A stretch of 64,000 bases of DNA from Rhodococcus sp. HM1 (GCF_023218075.1 NZ_JALPTB010000009.1:1-64000), one strand, 5' to 3'. Counted from the stretch's first letter, positions 9,119 through 18,620 are shown. Numbers and translations: made by a program. The notes: generated by a model not told the origin, from the sequence alone.

Positions 9119-9586
9119 CTAGCGTCCCGGCGGCACGATCAGCACCGGCCGGTGGCTGTGGCGCAGCACGTGGTCGGCGACGGAGGACTGCAGCAGGGAC
9201 CGCAGCCCGGTGGTGCCGCGGGTTCCGGTGACGATGATGTCGACGTCGAGTTCGTCGGCGGCCTCGATGATCGAGGTCCACACCGCGTTGACGATCTCGA
9301 CGGTGCGGCCCTCCGCCTGCAGGCCCGCCGCGCGCGCCAGTTCGAGGCCTTCGGAGTTGGTGACCTTGGCGTCGGTGAGCGCCACGTCCTCGCTGTCCTC
9401 GTCGGGAACCCATTCGGGTTGCATCACCCCGGAGAGCCCGGACATCCGTGCGGCCTGGCGCACCATCGGTTCCCACGCGGTGACGACGACGGCGCGGCAG
9501 GACTCGAGGAAGCGGCCCGCGTATTCGACGGCGCGCTTGGAGTTTTCGGAACCGTCGTAGGCAATGAGGATCAGATCTGCGGGCAT
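9119..9586 (-). CDS. Universal stress protein (UspA family)
   Basis: A 155-residue single-domain UspA protein. The N-terminus (LILIAYDGSENSKRAVEYAG) is the first strand and helix with the conserved Asp of the nucleotide pocket, and the C-terminal GTRGTTG...RPVLIV is the glycine-rich loop. In ATP-binding members the loop continues with a Gly-Ser pair; here it reads LLQSSV, so the final Gly is replaced and ATP binding is less certain. The ATG at 9586 is chosen because it starts the domain and has AAGGGG upstream. It lies between, and is divergent from, lpqI. Stress or dormancy roles are general family knowledge. Confidence 0.85.
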   Translation of the reverse strand: MPADLILIAYDGSENSKRAVEYAGRFLESCRAVVVTAWEPMVRQAARMSGLSGVMQPEWVPDEDSEDVALTDAKVTNSEGLELARAAGLQAEGRTVEIVNAVWTSIIEAADELDVDIIVTGTRGTTGLRSLLQSSVADHVLRHSHRPVLIVPPGR

Positions 9587-9681
9587 CGCACACCCCTTGG
9601 GTCGAAACCGGCTGCTCGGGGTGCACATTACCGTTACCGGCGGGCTGTGGGAGCCGACTGTGCGATGGTCGGCTACCGTCG

Positions 9682-10875
9682 ATGTCCATGCGTATCCGTC
9701 ACAGCCTCGTCGCCGTGCTCGCCGCCGCGACCGCGGTCGCCGGCTGCGGCGGGAACGACTCGCCGGACGTCTCATCGACCGCCGCAACCGAGTCCGTGTC
9801 CGCGACATCGGCGGCTCCCACGACCACGACCACGACGACCGAGCCCGTGGCGGCACCGGCACCCGCACCGGTGTGCGGCGACGATCTGCTCGCGTCGCTG
9901 TCGTTGCGGCAGAAGCTCGCGCAGCTGCTCAACGTCGGGGTGACCGGCACCGACGACGCGCTGGCGATCGTGCAGTCCGAGCAGATCGGCGGCATCTTCA
10001 TCGGCAGCTGGACCGACGTGTCGATGCTGTCGAACCGGGAGATCCCCGCGGTCGCCGCACAGAGCTCCCTGCCGCTGATGGTGACGATCGACGAGGAGGG
10101 CGGCCGCGTCTCGCGGGTCGGTGAGCTGCTTGGGGAGGATCCGTCGGCGCGGGTCACGGCGCAGACGATGAGCGTCGAGGAAACCTACGCGATGGCGCTC
10201 GAGCGCGGCCGCGAACTGCGGGAGCTGGGCATCACCGTGGATTTCGCGCCGGATGTCGACGTGACCGACCGGGCCGACGACGACGTGATCGGCGACCGTT
10301 CCTACTCCGACGATCCGCAGGTCGTCGTGCAGTACGCCGACGCGTACGCGCGGGGGTTGCGCGATGCGGGAATTCTCCCGGTGCTCAAGCACTTTCCGGG
10401 TCACGGCTCGGCGTCGGGTGATTCGCACACGGGCGCGGTGGTCGCCCCGCCGCTCGCTCAGCTGCAGCGGATCGACCTCGTGCCCTATCGCGAACTCGTC
10501 ACGTCCGGGGTCGCCGTGATGATCGGCCATCTCGACGTGCCGGGGCTGACCGACGGGCGGCCGGCGAGCATCAGCCCCGCGGCGGTGCGGTTGCTGCGCG
10601 ACGGTGCCGGGTACGGGGCACCGCCGTTCGACGGGGTGATCTTCACCGACGATCTGTCCGGGATGCGCGCGATCACCGACAGTTACGGCATCGCCGAGGC
10701 CGTGGAGGCGGCGTTGATCGCCGGTGTCGACCAGGCGTTGTGGCTGACCACCGATCAGGTGCCCGAGGTTCTCGATCGTCTCGAGCAGTCCGTGCGGTCG
10801 GGCGCGTTGCCGGCCGCGCAGGTGGACGACGCGGTGCGCACGGTCGCGCGGGCCAAGGGTGCGCTCGGCTGCTGA
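9682..10875 (+). CDS. lpqI: LpqI-like lipoprotein, beta-N-acetylglucosaminidase (GH3, NagZ type)
   Basis: A 397-residue lipoprotein. The signal peptide ends in a lipobox (TAVAGC, Cys22), then a Ser/Thr-rich linker and a glycoside hydrolase family 3 domain. It has the NagZ signature KHFPGHGSASGDSH (Lys at about residue 236, with the His that assists catalysis) and the nucleophile Asp in VIFTDDLSGM (about residue 322). The family releases N-acetylglucosamine from muropeptides, so this is a membrane-anchored wall-recycling enzyme. A second in-frame ATG two codons in is also possible. It stands between a stress protein gene and a tetR, as lpqI (Rv0237) stands before Rv0238. Confidence 0.9.
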   Translation: MSMRIRHSLVAVLAAATAVAGCGGNDSPDVSSTAATESVSATSAAPTTTTTTTEPVAAPAPAPVCGDDLLASLSLRQKLAQLLNVGVTGTDDALAIVQSEQIGGIFIGSWTDVSMLSNREIPAVAAQSSLPLMVTIDEEGGRVSRVGELLGEDPSARVTAQTMSVEETYAMALERGRELRELGITVDFAPDVDVTDRADDDVIGDRSYSDDPQVVVQYADAYARGLRDAGILPVLKHFPGHGSASGDSHTGAVVAPPLAQLQRIDLVPYRELVTSGVAVMIGHLDVPGLTDGRPASISPAAVRLLRDGAGYGAPPFDGVIFTDDLSGMRAITDSYGIAEAVEAALIAGVDQALWLTTDQVPEVLDRLEQSVRSGALPAAQVDDAVRTVARAKGALGC

Positions 10876-10910
10876 TTTTCCGGGATTCCGAAATCCGGAG
10901 AACCCACCCG

Positions 10911-10936
10911 CGCTCCTTACCCTAGGGTAAGGAGCG
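10911..10936. promoter_or_regulatory. 26-bp perfect palindrome, probable TetR operator
   Basis: Two 13-bp arms meet at 10923/10924 with no spacer; the core is TTACCCTAGGGTAA. It lies 24 bases before the ATG of the tetR gene and has no T tail, so an operator is more likely than a terminator. The core resembles sites between fabG4 and fadA2 (13898-13911) and in front of fadE5 (23253-23266). Confidence 0.75.
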
Positions 10937-10960
10937 AGACCCGAGCAGTATGGAGGAGAC

Positions 10961-11569
10961 ATGGCCGGCGGTACCAAGCGACTGCCTCGCGCGGTGCGGG
11001 AACAGCAGATGCTCGATGCCGCCGTGGAGGTGTTCTCCGAGAAGGGTTTCCACGAGACGTCGATGGACGCGATCGCGGCGCGCGCCTCGATCTCGAAGCC
11101 GATGCTGTATCTGTACTACGGCTCGAAGGACGAACTGTTCGCCGCGTGCATCGGCCGGGAGGGGCAGCGATTCGTCGAAGCCCTGGCTCCGGCGGGCGAT
11201 CCCAACCTGCCGCCGCGCGCGCAACTGCGGGTCGCGCTCGAATCGTTCCTCGGATTCGTCGACGAACATCGGCACTCGTGGATGGTGCTCTACCGTCAGG
11301 CCCTCGCCCAGCAGGCCTTCGCGAACCAGGTGCGCAGCAGCCGCGACCGGCTCATCGAACTGACCGCGCACCTGCTCGAATCGAGCACGCGCGACCCGGA
11401 ACCGGACATGGACTTCACCATCATGGCGGTCGCACTGGTCGGCGCGGGTGAGGCGGTCGCCGACCGCATCGCCGGCGGCGAGATCGACGTCGCCAAGGCC
11501 GCCGATCTGCTCGAGAACCTCGCGTGGCGCGGCCTCGCCGGCCGCCGACGCACCGATACGCCCGGCTGA
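10961..11569 (+). CDS. TetR-family transcriptional regulator (Rv0238-like)
   Basis: A 202-residue TetR protein. The N-terminal DNA-binding domain is clear: REQQMLDAAVEVFSEKGFHETSMDAIAARASISKPMLYLYYGSKDELFAACI (residues 14-65), followed by a helical ligand-binding half. GGAGGAGAC gives a good ribosome-binding site. Its position after lpqI and before htdX-fabG4 matches Rv0238 in M. tuberculosis. The 26-bp palindrome in front suggests that it represses itself. The same 14-bp core near fabG4/fadA2 and fadE5 suggests that it also controls those fatty-acid genes; this is inference from sequence similarity of sites. The ligand may be an acyl-CoA, but nothing in the sequence proves it. Confidence 0.9.
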   Translation: MAGGTKRLPRAVREQQMLDAAVEVFSEKGFHETSMDAIAARASISKPMLYLYYGSKDELFAACIGREGQRFVEALAPAGDPNLPPRAQLRVALESFLGFVDEHRHSWMVLYRQALAQQAFANQVRSSRDRLIELTAHLLESSTRDPEPDMDFTIMAVALVGAGEAVADRIAGGEIDVAKAADLLENLAWRGLAGRRRTDTPG

Positions 11570-11584
11570 CCCCCGAATACGGAT

Positions 11585-11625
11585 CGGGTGGACCGGGACG
11601 CCCCCATCGCGCCCCGGACCACCCG
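11585..11625. terminator. Bidirectional hairpin between tetR and htdX
   Basis: Arms CGGGTGG (11585-11591) and CCACCCG (11619-11625) pair, then after one A-A mismatch CCGGG pairs with CCCGG. It lies between the convergent ends of the tetR (stop 11569) and htdX (stop 11647) genes. Confidence 0.7.
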
Positions 11626-11646
11626 AAGTCGTTGTGCCGTCCCGTC

Positions 11647-12504
11647 TCAGCGCAGCGTGGCGCTCAGATGCGGGTACTGCTTCTCCGGATGCCGCAGGGA
11701 CAGGTCCCAGCCGTCCGCGACCTGCTGCGCGTACAGGTTCACCGTCGCCGGCAGCAGCACCGGCTTCCCGAACCGCACCGAGTACGTGACCTTGTCCGGG
11801 ACGCGTCCCTCGACGGCACGCAGCGCCGCTGCGGCACTCCACATGCCGTGCGCGATGGTGCGCGGGAAGCCGAATGCCTTGGCGCCCAAGGTCGAGACGT
11901 GGATCGGATTGCGGTCGCCGGAGACGGCCGCGTAGCGGTCGATCGTCTTGCGGTCCACCCGCAGGGTCGACGTCGGCACGGGCGGGATCACCTGGGGTTC
12001 CGGTTCCGGCTTCGGGGCGCCGGACAGCGATGTGCGCTGCTGGTGCAGGAACGTCGAGGTCTGGCGCCAGACCGGTTCACGACCGACGGAGATCTCGGTG
12101 ACCACGTCCACGAGCATGCCCTTGCGGTGCTCCCGCAGATCGGTCGCGTGCACCCGGAGGTCCAGCGGTTCGGTGGCGGAGATCGGCCGGAGTTGCTCGA
12201 TCACGTTCTCCGCGTGCACCGAACCCATGGCCGCGAACGGAAAGCCCTTGGACACCATCAGTTTCATCACGAGGGGGAACGCGAGCGTGAACGGGTAGGT
12301 GAGCGGCAGGGTGTCACCGAAACGCAGCCCGCAGACCTTCGCGTACTCGGCGAGGTTGTCCTGGTCGACGCGAACGCCGCGCAGCAGCAGCGTGTCGTCG
12401 GGCAGCGTGTCACCCGACGCGCCGACGACCGGCAGCGCGGAGAGCACCGCGCGGGAGTAGACGTCGAGGATCGACGGCACCGAGTCGAGTTCGATGACGG
12501 CCAT
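11647..12504 (-). CDS. htdX: (R)-specific enoyl-CoA/3-hydroxyacyl dehydratase HtdX (MaoC-like)
   Basis: A 285-residue double-hotdog dehydratase that interconverts (R)-3-hydroxyacyl-CoA and trans-2-enoyl-CoA. The hydratase-2 motif is visible in the second half: YAAVSGDRNPIHVSTLGAKAFGFPRTIAHGMW, with the catalytic Asp and His. The N-terminal half is a degenerate hotdog as in Rv0241c. Its ATG follows the fabG4 stop directly (TAG-ATG, no gap), so the two genes form one operon. With FabG4 and FadA2 it makes a reductase, dehydratase and thiolase set that could run in either direction of the fatty-acid cycle. Confidence 0.9.
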   Translation of the reverse strand: MAVIELDSVPSILDVYSRAVLSALPVVGASGDTLPDDTLLLRGVRVDQDNLAEYAKVCGLRFGDTLPLTYPFTLAFPLVMKLMVSKGFPFAAMGSVHAENVIEQLRPISATEPLDLRVHATDLREHRKGMLVDVVTEISVGREPVWRQTSTFLHQQRTSLSGAPKPEPEPQVIPPVPTSTLRVDRKTIDRYAAVSGDRNPIHVSTLGAKAFGFPRTIAHGMWSAAAALRAVEGRVPDKVTYSVRFGKPVLLPATVNLYAQQVADGWDLSLRHPEKQYPHLSATLR

Positions 12505-13851
12505 CTACGCCCCCAGCATGGACTGGCCGCACACACGCACGACCTGGCCGGTGACGGCACTCGACGCCGGGTTCGCGAACCACGCGACGGTCTCGGCGAC
12601 GTCGACGGTCTCGCCGCCCTGCTGCAGGGAACTCATCAGGCGGCCGCCCTCGCGGGTGGCGAGCGGGATCGCGGCGGTCATCGCGGTCTCGATGAAGCCG
12701 GGCGCGACGGCGTTGACGGTGATCTTCTTCTCGGCCAGCACCGGTGCGGTGGCCTGCACGAGACCGATGACCCCCGCCTTGGAGGCGCCGTAGTTGGTCT
12801 GGCCGCGGTTGCCGGCGATCCCGGCGATCGACGACACGTCGATCACGCGGCCGCCCTCCTTCAGCGCACCCTTCTCGACGAGCACCTCGGTGATCTTCTG
12901 GGGAGCGAGGAGGTTGACGGCGATCACCGAGTTCCAGCGGCCCGCGTCCATGTTGGCGAGCAGCTTGTCGCGGGTGATGCCGGCGTTGTGCACGATGATG
13001 TCGGCGCCGCCGTGCCGCTCGAGCAGGTGCGCAGCGAGCTTCTCGCCCGCGTCGGGGGCGGTGACGTCGAGCGCGAGGGAGGTTCCGCCGACCTTGTTCG
13101 CGGTCTGCGCCAGCGCCTCGCCGGCCGCGGGGACGTCCGCGGCGACGACGGTTGCGCCGTCCCGGGCGAGGACCTCGGCGATGGTCGCGCCGATGCCGCG
13201 CGCGGCGCCGGTCACGACGGCGACCTTCCCGGCGAGCGGCTTGTCCCACGACTCGGGCGCGGTGGCCTCGCCGTCACCGATGCGCACGACCTGGCCGTCG
13301 ACGAACGCGGACTTGGCGGAGAGCAGGAAGCGCAGGGTGGATTCGACACCGGACAGCCCGGCGGGTGCCTTCGGCGAGACGTACACGAGCTGCACGGTCG
13401 CGCCGCGGCGCAGTTCCTTGCCGAGGCTGCGGGTGAAGCCCTCGAGGGCGCGCTGGGCGATGCGCTCGTCGACCGAGGACGCTTCCTCCGGCGTGGTGCC
13501 GAGGACGACGACACGGCCGCACGGGCCGAGAGCCTTGATCGCCGGCTGGAAGAACGTGAACAGCTGCTCGAGCCCGGCGACGTCGGTGATGCCGGTCGCG
13601 TCGAACACCAGGGCGCCGAAGCTCTTCTCGTCGGGCTCGGCGAAGACGTAGTCGGAGAGCAGCGCGCGGATCGGCTCGACGAGCCGGCCGTTGCCGCCGA
13701 GCAGCACCGGACCGGCGAGCGGGGGCTCACCCGGCTGGTAGCGGCGGAGCTTCTCCGGCTGGGGCAATCCGAACTGCTTGGCGAGGAAAGCACCGGGTGC
13801 GGAGGTGATGAACTGGGCGTAGAGCTTGGGTGCGCCCTTGGTTTCGGCCAC
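12505..13851 (-). CDS. fabG4: 3-oxoacyl-(ACP/CoA) reductase FabG4 (high-molecular-weight SDR)
   Basis: A 448-residue protein, close to M. tuberculosis FabG4 (454). The N-terminal ~205 residues are the flavodoxin-like domain peculiar to this group. The C-terminal half is a classical short-chain dehydrogenase with cofactor motif [18 protein letters not shown], and the catalytic Ser and YxxxK in [20 protein letters not shown] followed by K. It reduces 3-oxoacyl thioesters, NADH being preferred in the known enzyme. The start is GTG 13851 with AGAAGGTGG upstream; longer in-frame starts extend into the promoter. It is divergent from fadA2 with a 107-bp shared regulatory region, and htdX follows with no gap. 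Confidence 0.92.
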   Translation of the reverse strand: MAETKGAPKLYAQFITSAPGAFLAKQFGLPQPEKLRRYQPGEPPLAGPVLLGGNGRLVEPIRALLSDYVFAEPDEKSFGALVFDATGITDVAGLEQLFTFFQPAIKALGPCGRVVVLGTTPEEASSVDERIAQRALEGFTRSLGKELRRGATVQLVYVSPKAPAGLSGVESTLRFLLSAKSAFVDGQVVRIGDGEATAPESWDKPLAGKVAVVTGAARGIGATIAEVLARDGATVVAADVPAAGEALAQTANKVGGTSLALDVTAPDAGEKLAAHLLERHGGADIIVHNAGITRDKLLANMDAGRWNSVIAVNLLAPQKITEVLVEKGALKEGGRVIDVSSIAGIAGNRGQTNYGASKAGVIGLVQATAPVLAEKKITVNAVAPGFIETAMTAAIPLATREGGRLMSSLQQGGETVDVAETVAWFANPASSAVTGQVVRVCGQSMLGA

Positions 13852-13896
13852 GATTCCACCTTCTCTGGTTCGGAGGTCATGCGGTGTCGACAATAA

Positions 13897-13912
13897 CTTA
13901 CTCGTGAGTAAG
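13897..13912. promoter_or_regulatory. Palindrome between fabG4 and fadA2, probable operator
   Basis: CTTACTC (13897-13903), GT, GAGTAAG (13906-13912): perfect 7-bp arms around a 2-bp centre. The inner 14 bp, TTACTCGTGAGTAA, resemble the palindrome in front of the tetR at 10961 and the site before fadE5. It sits about 45 bases from both starts and can control both genes. Confidence 0.7.
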
Positions 13913-13958
13913 AATAGTATCCAGAGTTCGCATCCATCAGAACACCGGGAGACGACAC

Positions 13959-15281
13959 GTGACCACAAAAGCCCGTTCCAGCTCTTCGCGCTCGTCGCGC
14001 CGCGTCGCGATCCTCGGCGGAAACCGCATCCCGTTCGCCCGGTCCGACCGCAAGTACGCCCGCGCCTCGAACCAGGACATGTTCACCGCGACCCTCGACG
14101 GTCTGGTCAGCCGCTTCAACCTGCAGGGTGAGCAGCTCGGCGCCGTCGTCGGCGGCGCGGTCCTCAAACACAGCCGCGACTTCAACCTGATCCGCGAATG
14201 CGTGCTCGGCAGCCCGCTGAGCCCCTACACACCCGCGTGGGACCTGCAGCAGGCCTGCGGCACCGGCCTGCAGTCGATCATCGCCGTCGGCGACGCCATC
14301 GCCGCGGGCCGGATCGAGTCGGGCATCGGCGGTGGCGTCGACACCACCTCCGACGCGCCCATCGGTGTCAACAACGACCTGCGCGAGTTCCTGCTGTCGC
14401 TCAACCGCGCGCGTTCGACCGGTGACCGCCTCAAGCTGCTCGGCCACGTGCGCCCGTCGATGCTCGGCATCGAGATCCCCCGCAACGGCGAACCCCGCAC
14501 CGGCCTGTCGATGGGCGAACACGCCGCGATCACCGCCAAGGAATTCGGCATCGCCCGCGCCGACCAGGACGAACTCGCCGCCGCGAGCCACCGCAACATG
14601 GCCGCCGCCTACGACCGCGGGTTCTTCGACGACCTCGTCACCCCGTTCCTCGGCCTGACCCGCGACGACAACCTCCGCCCCGATTCGTCGGTCGAGAAGC
14701 TGTCGACGCTGAAACCGGTGTTCGGCACGAAACTCGGCGACGCCACCATGACGGCCGGCAACTCCACTCCGCTGACCGACGGCGCATCCGCGGCCCTGCT
14801 GTCCAGCGAGGAGTGGGCGGCCGCCCGCAGCCTGCCCGTCCTCGCGTATCTCGTGGACTCCGAGACCGCCGCGGTCGACTACGTCCACGGCGGCGACGGT
14901 CTGCTGATGGCCCCGACCTACGCGATCCCGCGCCTGCTCAAGCGCAACGGCCTGACCCTGCAGGACTTCGACTTCTACGAGATCCACGAGGCGTTCGCGT
15001 CCGTCGTGCTCGCGACGCTGCAGGCCTTCGAGTCGGAGGAGTACTGCAAGGGCCGGCTCGGCCTCGACGCACCGCTCGGCTCGATCGACCGCAGCAAGCT
15101 CAACGTCAACGGATCGTCCCTGGCGGCCGGGCATCCGTTCGCCGCGACCGGTGGCCGGATCGTCGCGTCGCTCGCCAAGATGCTGCACGAGAAGAAGGCC
15201 GAAACCGGCAAGCCCGCACGCGGCCTGATCTCCATCTGCGCGGCCGGGGGACAGGGCGTCACCGCGATCCTCGAGGCCTGA
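13959..15281 (+). CDS. fadA2: Acetyl-CoA C-acyltransferase (thiolase) FadA2
   Basis: A 440-residue thiolase, which cleaves or forms 3-ketoacyl-CoA. The nucleophile is Cys100 in [10 protein letters not shown]. The C-terminal catalytic elements are [19 protein letters not shown] (His) and [10 protein letters not shown] (second Cys). GTG start with GGGAGA upstream. It is divergent from fabG4 as in M. tuberculosis (Rv0242c/Rv0243). In that species fadE5 comes next; here three genes intervene. The product probably works with FabG4 and HtdX on long-chain acyl-CoA. Confidence 0.92.
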   Translation: MTTKARSSSSRSSRRVAILGGNRIPFARSDRKYARASNQDMFTATLDGLVSRFNLQGEQLGAVVGGAVLKHSRDFNLIRECVLGSPLSPYTPAWDLQQACGTGLQSIIAVGDAIAAGRIESGIGGGVDTTSDAPIGVNNDLREFLLSLNRARSTGDRLKLLGHVRPSMLGIEIPRNGEPRTGLSMGEHAAITAKEFGIARADQDELAAASHRNMAAAYDRGFFDDLVTPFLGLTRDDNLRPDSSVEKLSTLKPVFGTKLGDATMTAGNSTPLTDGASAALLSSEEWAAARSLPVLAYLVDSETAAVDYVHGGDGLLMAPTYAIPRLLKRNGLTLQDFDFYEIHEAFASVVLATLQAFESEEYCKGRLGLDAPLGSIDRSKLNVNGSSLAAGHPFAATGGRIVASLAKMLHEKKAETGKPARGLISICAAGGQGVTAILEA

Positions 15282-15330
15282 GAAGACCGCACGAAAAAAA
15301 TTCCGGAAGGTTTGTAACGTCCCGGGGAGA

Positions 15331-15400
15331 GGGTCGATAGACCTATCGACCCCGCATTGCTGCCTGACCCCCGACCTGGTGGCAACGCGGGGTCTTTCTC
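15331..15400 (+). terminator. Two overlapping hairpins after fadA2 (terminator or attenuator)
   Basis: Hairpin 1 has perfect 9-bp arms (15331-15339 with 15344-15352, 4-base loop). Hairpin 2 pairs GACCCCGC (15348-15355) with GCGGGGTC (15387-15394), extended by TTGC/GCAA, and is followed by TCTTTCTC. The two share 15348-15352, so only one can form fully. The element ends about 110 bases before the VanW-protein start and 50 bases after fadA2. A plain terminator is the simplest reading; an attenuator for the downstream gene is possible. Confidence 0.6.
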
Positions 15401-15508
15401 GTTTCCGGTGCCCTTGCGCCGGGCTCGGATCGGAGTGCGCCGGGACCGGCATTTACGCTTGGTGGAAAGGCGCACCCGGTCGTGGGGTGCCCAGTCGGAA
15501 GGACACGG

Positions 15509-18500
15509 GTGAGTGGTAACAACGGGGCGGACGACCGCGCGAACATGAGCGGTGCCGTTCCCCCCAACGAGGCGGAAGCGCAGAGGAAGCCCGAAACGGC
15601 CGCCGCGGCCGCACCGGACCACACGGCAGGAACCGCCGCCGACGCGAAACCCGATGTCGTTGCCGAGCCGACCGCCCCGGCACCCACCGAACGGTTCGTC
15701 TCGATGGCTCCGCTCCCGACCCCGTCGAAGGCCGCCCCGGCACCCGAACCGTCCGCAGCTCGGAACGGCGCGGCCGCCCCCGTCGAAGAGGCCCTTGTCG
15801 AGGAGGGCGCTGCCGAGGAGGGCGCTGCCGAGGTCGCCGATGCGGCACCCGAGCGGGAAGCCGGGGACCGGGCGCCGGAGACACCGGCGGCCGCGGAGGA
15901 GCCCGTCGCCCCGGACACGTCCGCCACCGAGAGCGCGCCCGCCGCGCCGGAGACCCCGCCGGCTCCCGAGCCCCCGCAGACTCGGCTCAAGCCTTGGGAA
16001 ATCCCGACCGCCGCCATTCCGGCTGCGCCGAAGAAGCCCGCGCCCTTCGCGTTCACCAAGCCCGTGTTCACCGAGCCTGCGGCCCCGGTCGAGCCTGCGG
16101 CACCGACCGCCGCGACCTCCCTGAAGGACGCCGGAATCGATCCGCCGGCCGCGGACCGCACCCCGGACGAACCGCCGACCGCGCCGCAGGCCGGTCTGCA
16201 GCCGGAACCGGCCGCAGAAGCACCGGCCGAGCAGGCACTCGCCGCAGCACCCCTCGAGCAGGCAACCGCTGCAGCGCTCGTCGAGCAGGACACCACCGAG
16301 GTGCCGGCCGAGCAGACGCCCACCGCGGCACTCGCCGAGCAGGCGCCCACCGAGGCGCCGGCCGAGCAGGTACCCGACACAGCACCTGCCGAGCAGGCAC
16401 TCGCCGTCGACGACTCGGCGCCGACCGTCGCGATCGACATGTCCGCGATCAGGAACACGCCGCCCGCCCAGCCGGCTGCGTCCGCAGCCGAGCCCCCGAC
16501 GGAAAGGACGCCGGAAGGCACCGCCTCCGCCGAATCCGACGAGGGCCGTGCGGCGGGAGAATCCGCCGACGACGCGGCGACCGAGGTCGTTCCGGTCGTC
16601 GCCGGCGGACCGGTCCCGCCGTCGTCTCCGCCCCCGACACCGCCGGACGGCACCGGCGGATCCCCCTCGCCTGCGGGACCGCCGTGGCGGAAGATCGCGA
16701 TCGTGGCCGGCGGTGTCGCCGCTGCTCTCGCGGTTCTCTACGGTGTCGATCTCGCAACGTCGTCGGGCAAGGTCCCGCGCGGCGTGACGGTCGCGGGGAT
16801 CGAGATCGGCGGCGAATCGGTCGACGACGCCGAGGCACTGCTGCGCGACGAACTCGGCCGACGCCTCGAAAACCCCGTGCCCGTCACCGCCGGCGACACC
16901 ACCGCCGAGGTCGTTCCCGCCCGGGCCGGACTCGAGGTCGACTGGGAGCACACGCTCGATCGCATCGGATCGCAGCCGCTCAATCCGTTCACCCGGCTGG
17001 CGTCGCTGTTCGGCACCGACGAGATCGGCGTTGTCTCCGTCCGCGACGACGCGGCACTCACGGACGCTCTCGAAGGAGTGCGTTCGAGCGCCGAACGCGC
17101 CCCGCGGGAGGGCACCGTCGTCTTCGAGGGGGCGACCCCGGTCGCGGTGTCTCCGCAACCCGGCCAGAATCTCGATCCCCAGGTCGCGGCGGACGTGTTC
17201 GCCGAGAAGTGGGCGTTCGGCGACGTCGCGTTGCCGGTGACCACGCTGGACGTGACCGTCACACCCGAAGCGGTGGACCGGGCACTCACCGAGATCGCGA
17301 TACCCGCGGTGGCGTCGGACGTGAAGGTCCAGGGTCGCGACAACACGGTCGCGACCTTGCCCCGCGACCGGATCGGCACGATCCTGTCGTTCGTGCCGGA
17401 CGGCGAGGGCGGCCTGATCCCCGAATACCACTCCGAGGTCGTGGTCGATTTCCTGCGTCCGCAGCTCGCGGAGACCGAGGTCGAACCGAAGGACGCCCGC
17501 ATCGTCATCGAGGGCGGCGGACCGACGATCGTGCCCGCGGTGAAGGGCGAACTGGTCGACTGGACGAAGACTCTCGAACCGCTGCCCCAGCTGCTGGCCG
17601 CGCCGGGCGACCGGACCACCCCGGCCGTGTACGCACCCGTGGATCCCGCGCTCACGACCGAGGCCGCCGAGAAGCTCGGCATCCGCGAGGTCGTCGGCGA
17701 ATTCACCACCGGTGGCTTCTCCTACGCCTCGGGCGTGAACATCCGCCTTGCCGCTTCCGAGATCGACGGTGCACTCGTCAAGCCGGGAGAAACGTTCTCG
17801 CTCAACGGATATACCGGTCCGCGCGGGGCGGCGCAGGGCTACGTCGAGTCCGGCATCATCGAGGCCGGCCGGCCCGGCACGGCCGTCGGCGGCGGCATCA
17901 GCCAGCTCGCGACAACCCTCTACAACGCAACGTATTTCGCCGGCATGGAGGACGTCGCCCACACCGAGCACAGCTACTACATCTCGCGGTACCCGGCGGC
18001 GCGTGAGGCCACCGTGTTCGAGGGCGCGATCGACCTCCAGTTCCGGAACCCGTTCGACACCGGCGTGCTGATCCAGACCATCGGCACGAGTTCGGACATC
18101 ACGGTCCGGCTCTGGGGCACGAAGACGGTGGACGTGCAGTCGTTCACCGGGGACCGGACGGCGTTCACGTCACCGAACAAGATCACCCTTCCGGCGGGCG
18201 ACGCGTGCATTCCGTCGAGCGGCGCGCAGGGCTTCACGGTCAGCGACACCCGCGTGATCACGGATGCGAAGACGGGAGCGCAGCTTTCCCGCACGACGCG
18301 CACCGTCAAGTACGACCCGGTTCCGATCGTCGAGTGCATCGAACCGGAGGAAGAGCGCGAGCCCGCTCCGGGACCGGAACGCAACCCCGCCGGCGCGCCC
18401 GGGAGCACACCGGAATCCGGTTCGTCGCCGACGACGAGCGGCCGGCCGCAGCCCGGTGCGCAGCCGACGACGAGCAGCGCTCCGGAACCGGAATCCGAGA

Positions 18501-18544
18501 CGGACGAGCCTGCAGTGCCCGACGCATCGGCCGACGAGGAGTAA
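15509..18544 (+). CDS. VanW-domain wall protein with a long disordered N-terminus
   Basis: A 1011-residue protein. Residues 1-390 are low-complexity, Ala/Pro/Glu-rich and predicted disordered, with repeated units of the type APAEQ/ALAEQAP. One membrane helix follows at about 393-415 (IAIVAGGVAAALAVLYGV), then YoaR-like peptidoglycan-binding repeats (about 420-720). A VanW domain (about 730-880) shows GGFSYASGVNIRLAA, VKPGETFSLN and GGGISQLATTLYNA. A Pro/Ser/Thr tail ends the protein. The topology would place the disordered part in the cytoplasm and the VanW part in the wall. GTG at 15509 is preferred because GGAAGGA lies just upstream. VanW domains occur in wall-associated proteins of Gram-positives; the activity is unknown. 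It separates fadA2 from fadE5, unlike in mycobacteria. Confidence 0.85.
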   Translation: MSGNNGADDRANMSGAVPPNEAEAQRKPETAAAAAPDHTAGTAADAKPDVVAEPTAPAPTERFVSMAPLPTPSKAAPAPEPSAARNGAAAPVEEALVEEGAAEEGAAEVADAAPEREAGDRAPETPAAAEEPVAPDTSATESAPAAPETPPAPEPPQTRLKPWEIPTAAIPAAPKKPAPFAFTKPVFTEPAAPVEPAAPTAATSLKDAGIDPPAADRTPDEPPTAPQAGLQPEPAAEAPAEQALAAAPLEQATAAALVEQDTTEVPAEQTPTAALAEQAPTEAPAEQVPDTAPAEQALAVDDSAPTVAIDMSAIRNTPPAQPAASAAEPPTERTPEGTASAESDEGRAAGESADDAATEVVPVVAGGPVPPSSPPPTPPDGTGGSPSPAGPPWRKIAIVAGGVAAALAVLYGVDLATSSGKVPRGVTVAGIEIGGESVDDAEALLRDELGRRLENPVPVTAGDTTAEVVPARAGLEVDWEHTLDRIGSQPLNPFTRLASLFGTDEIGVVSVRDDAALTDALEGVRSSAERAPREGTVVFEGATPVAVSPQPGQNLDPQVAADVFAEKWAFGDVALPVTTLDVTVTPEAVDRALTEIAIPAVASDVKVQGRDNTVATLPRDRIGTILSFVPDGEGGLIPEYHSEVVVDFLRPQLAETEVEPKDARIVIEGGGPTIVPAVKGELVDWTKTLEPLPQLLAAPGDRTTPAVYAPVDPALTTEAAEKLGIREVVGEFTTGGFSYASGVNIRLAASEIDGALVKPGETFSLNGYTGPRGAAQGYVESGIIEAGRPGTAVGGGISQLATTLYNATYFAGMEDVAHTEHSYYISRYPAAREATVFEGAIDLQFRNPFDTGVLIQTIGTSSDITVRLWGTKTVDVQSFTGDRTAFTSPNKITLPAGDACIPSSGAQGFTVSDTRVITDAKTGAQLSRTTRTVKYDPVPIVECIEPEEEREPAPGPERNPAGAPGSTPESGSSPTTSGRPQPGAQPTTSSAPEPESETDEPAVPDASADEE

Positions 18545-18620
18545 CACGGTCGCGCCGTTCGGGTCCCGATGAGCGGGACATCGGCAGGGCAGGAGTGATG
18601 TCGTTCATAGCATCGCCGCT

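Noticed and set aside
10911-10936. The 26-bp palindrome as a terminator of lpqI
   Set aside because: It has no T tail and stands 24 bases before the tetR start. The core recurs at other fatty-acid promoters. A weaker imperfect hairpin right after the lpqI stop is a better terminator candidate.
11524-13896. A 790-residue open frame on the plus strand over htdX and fabG4
   Set aside because: It is the complement of two clear enzymes, with Arg/Gly/His/Asp-heavy composition typical of antisense frames in GC-rich genes.
14975-17971. A 998-residue minus-strand frame opposite fadA2 and the VanW gene
   Set aside because: It is rich in Arg and Gly (RRGR-type runs), which is the complement of the Ala/Pro/Glu-coding repeats of the VanW protein.
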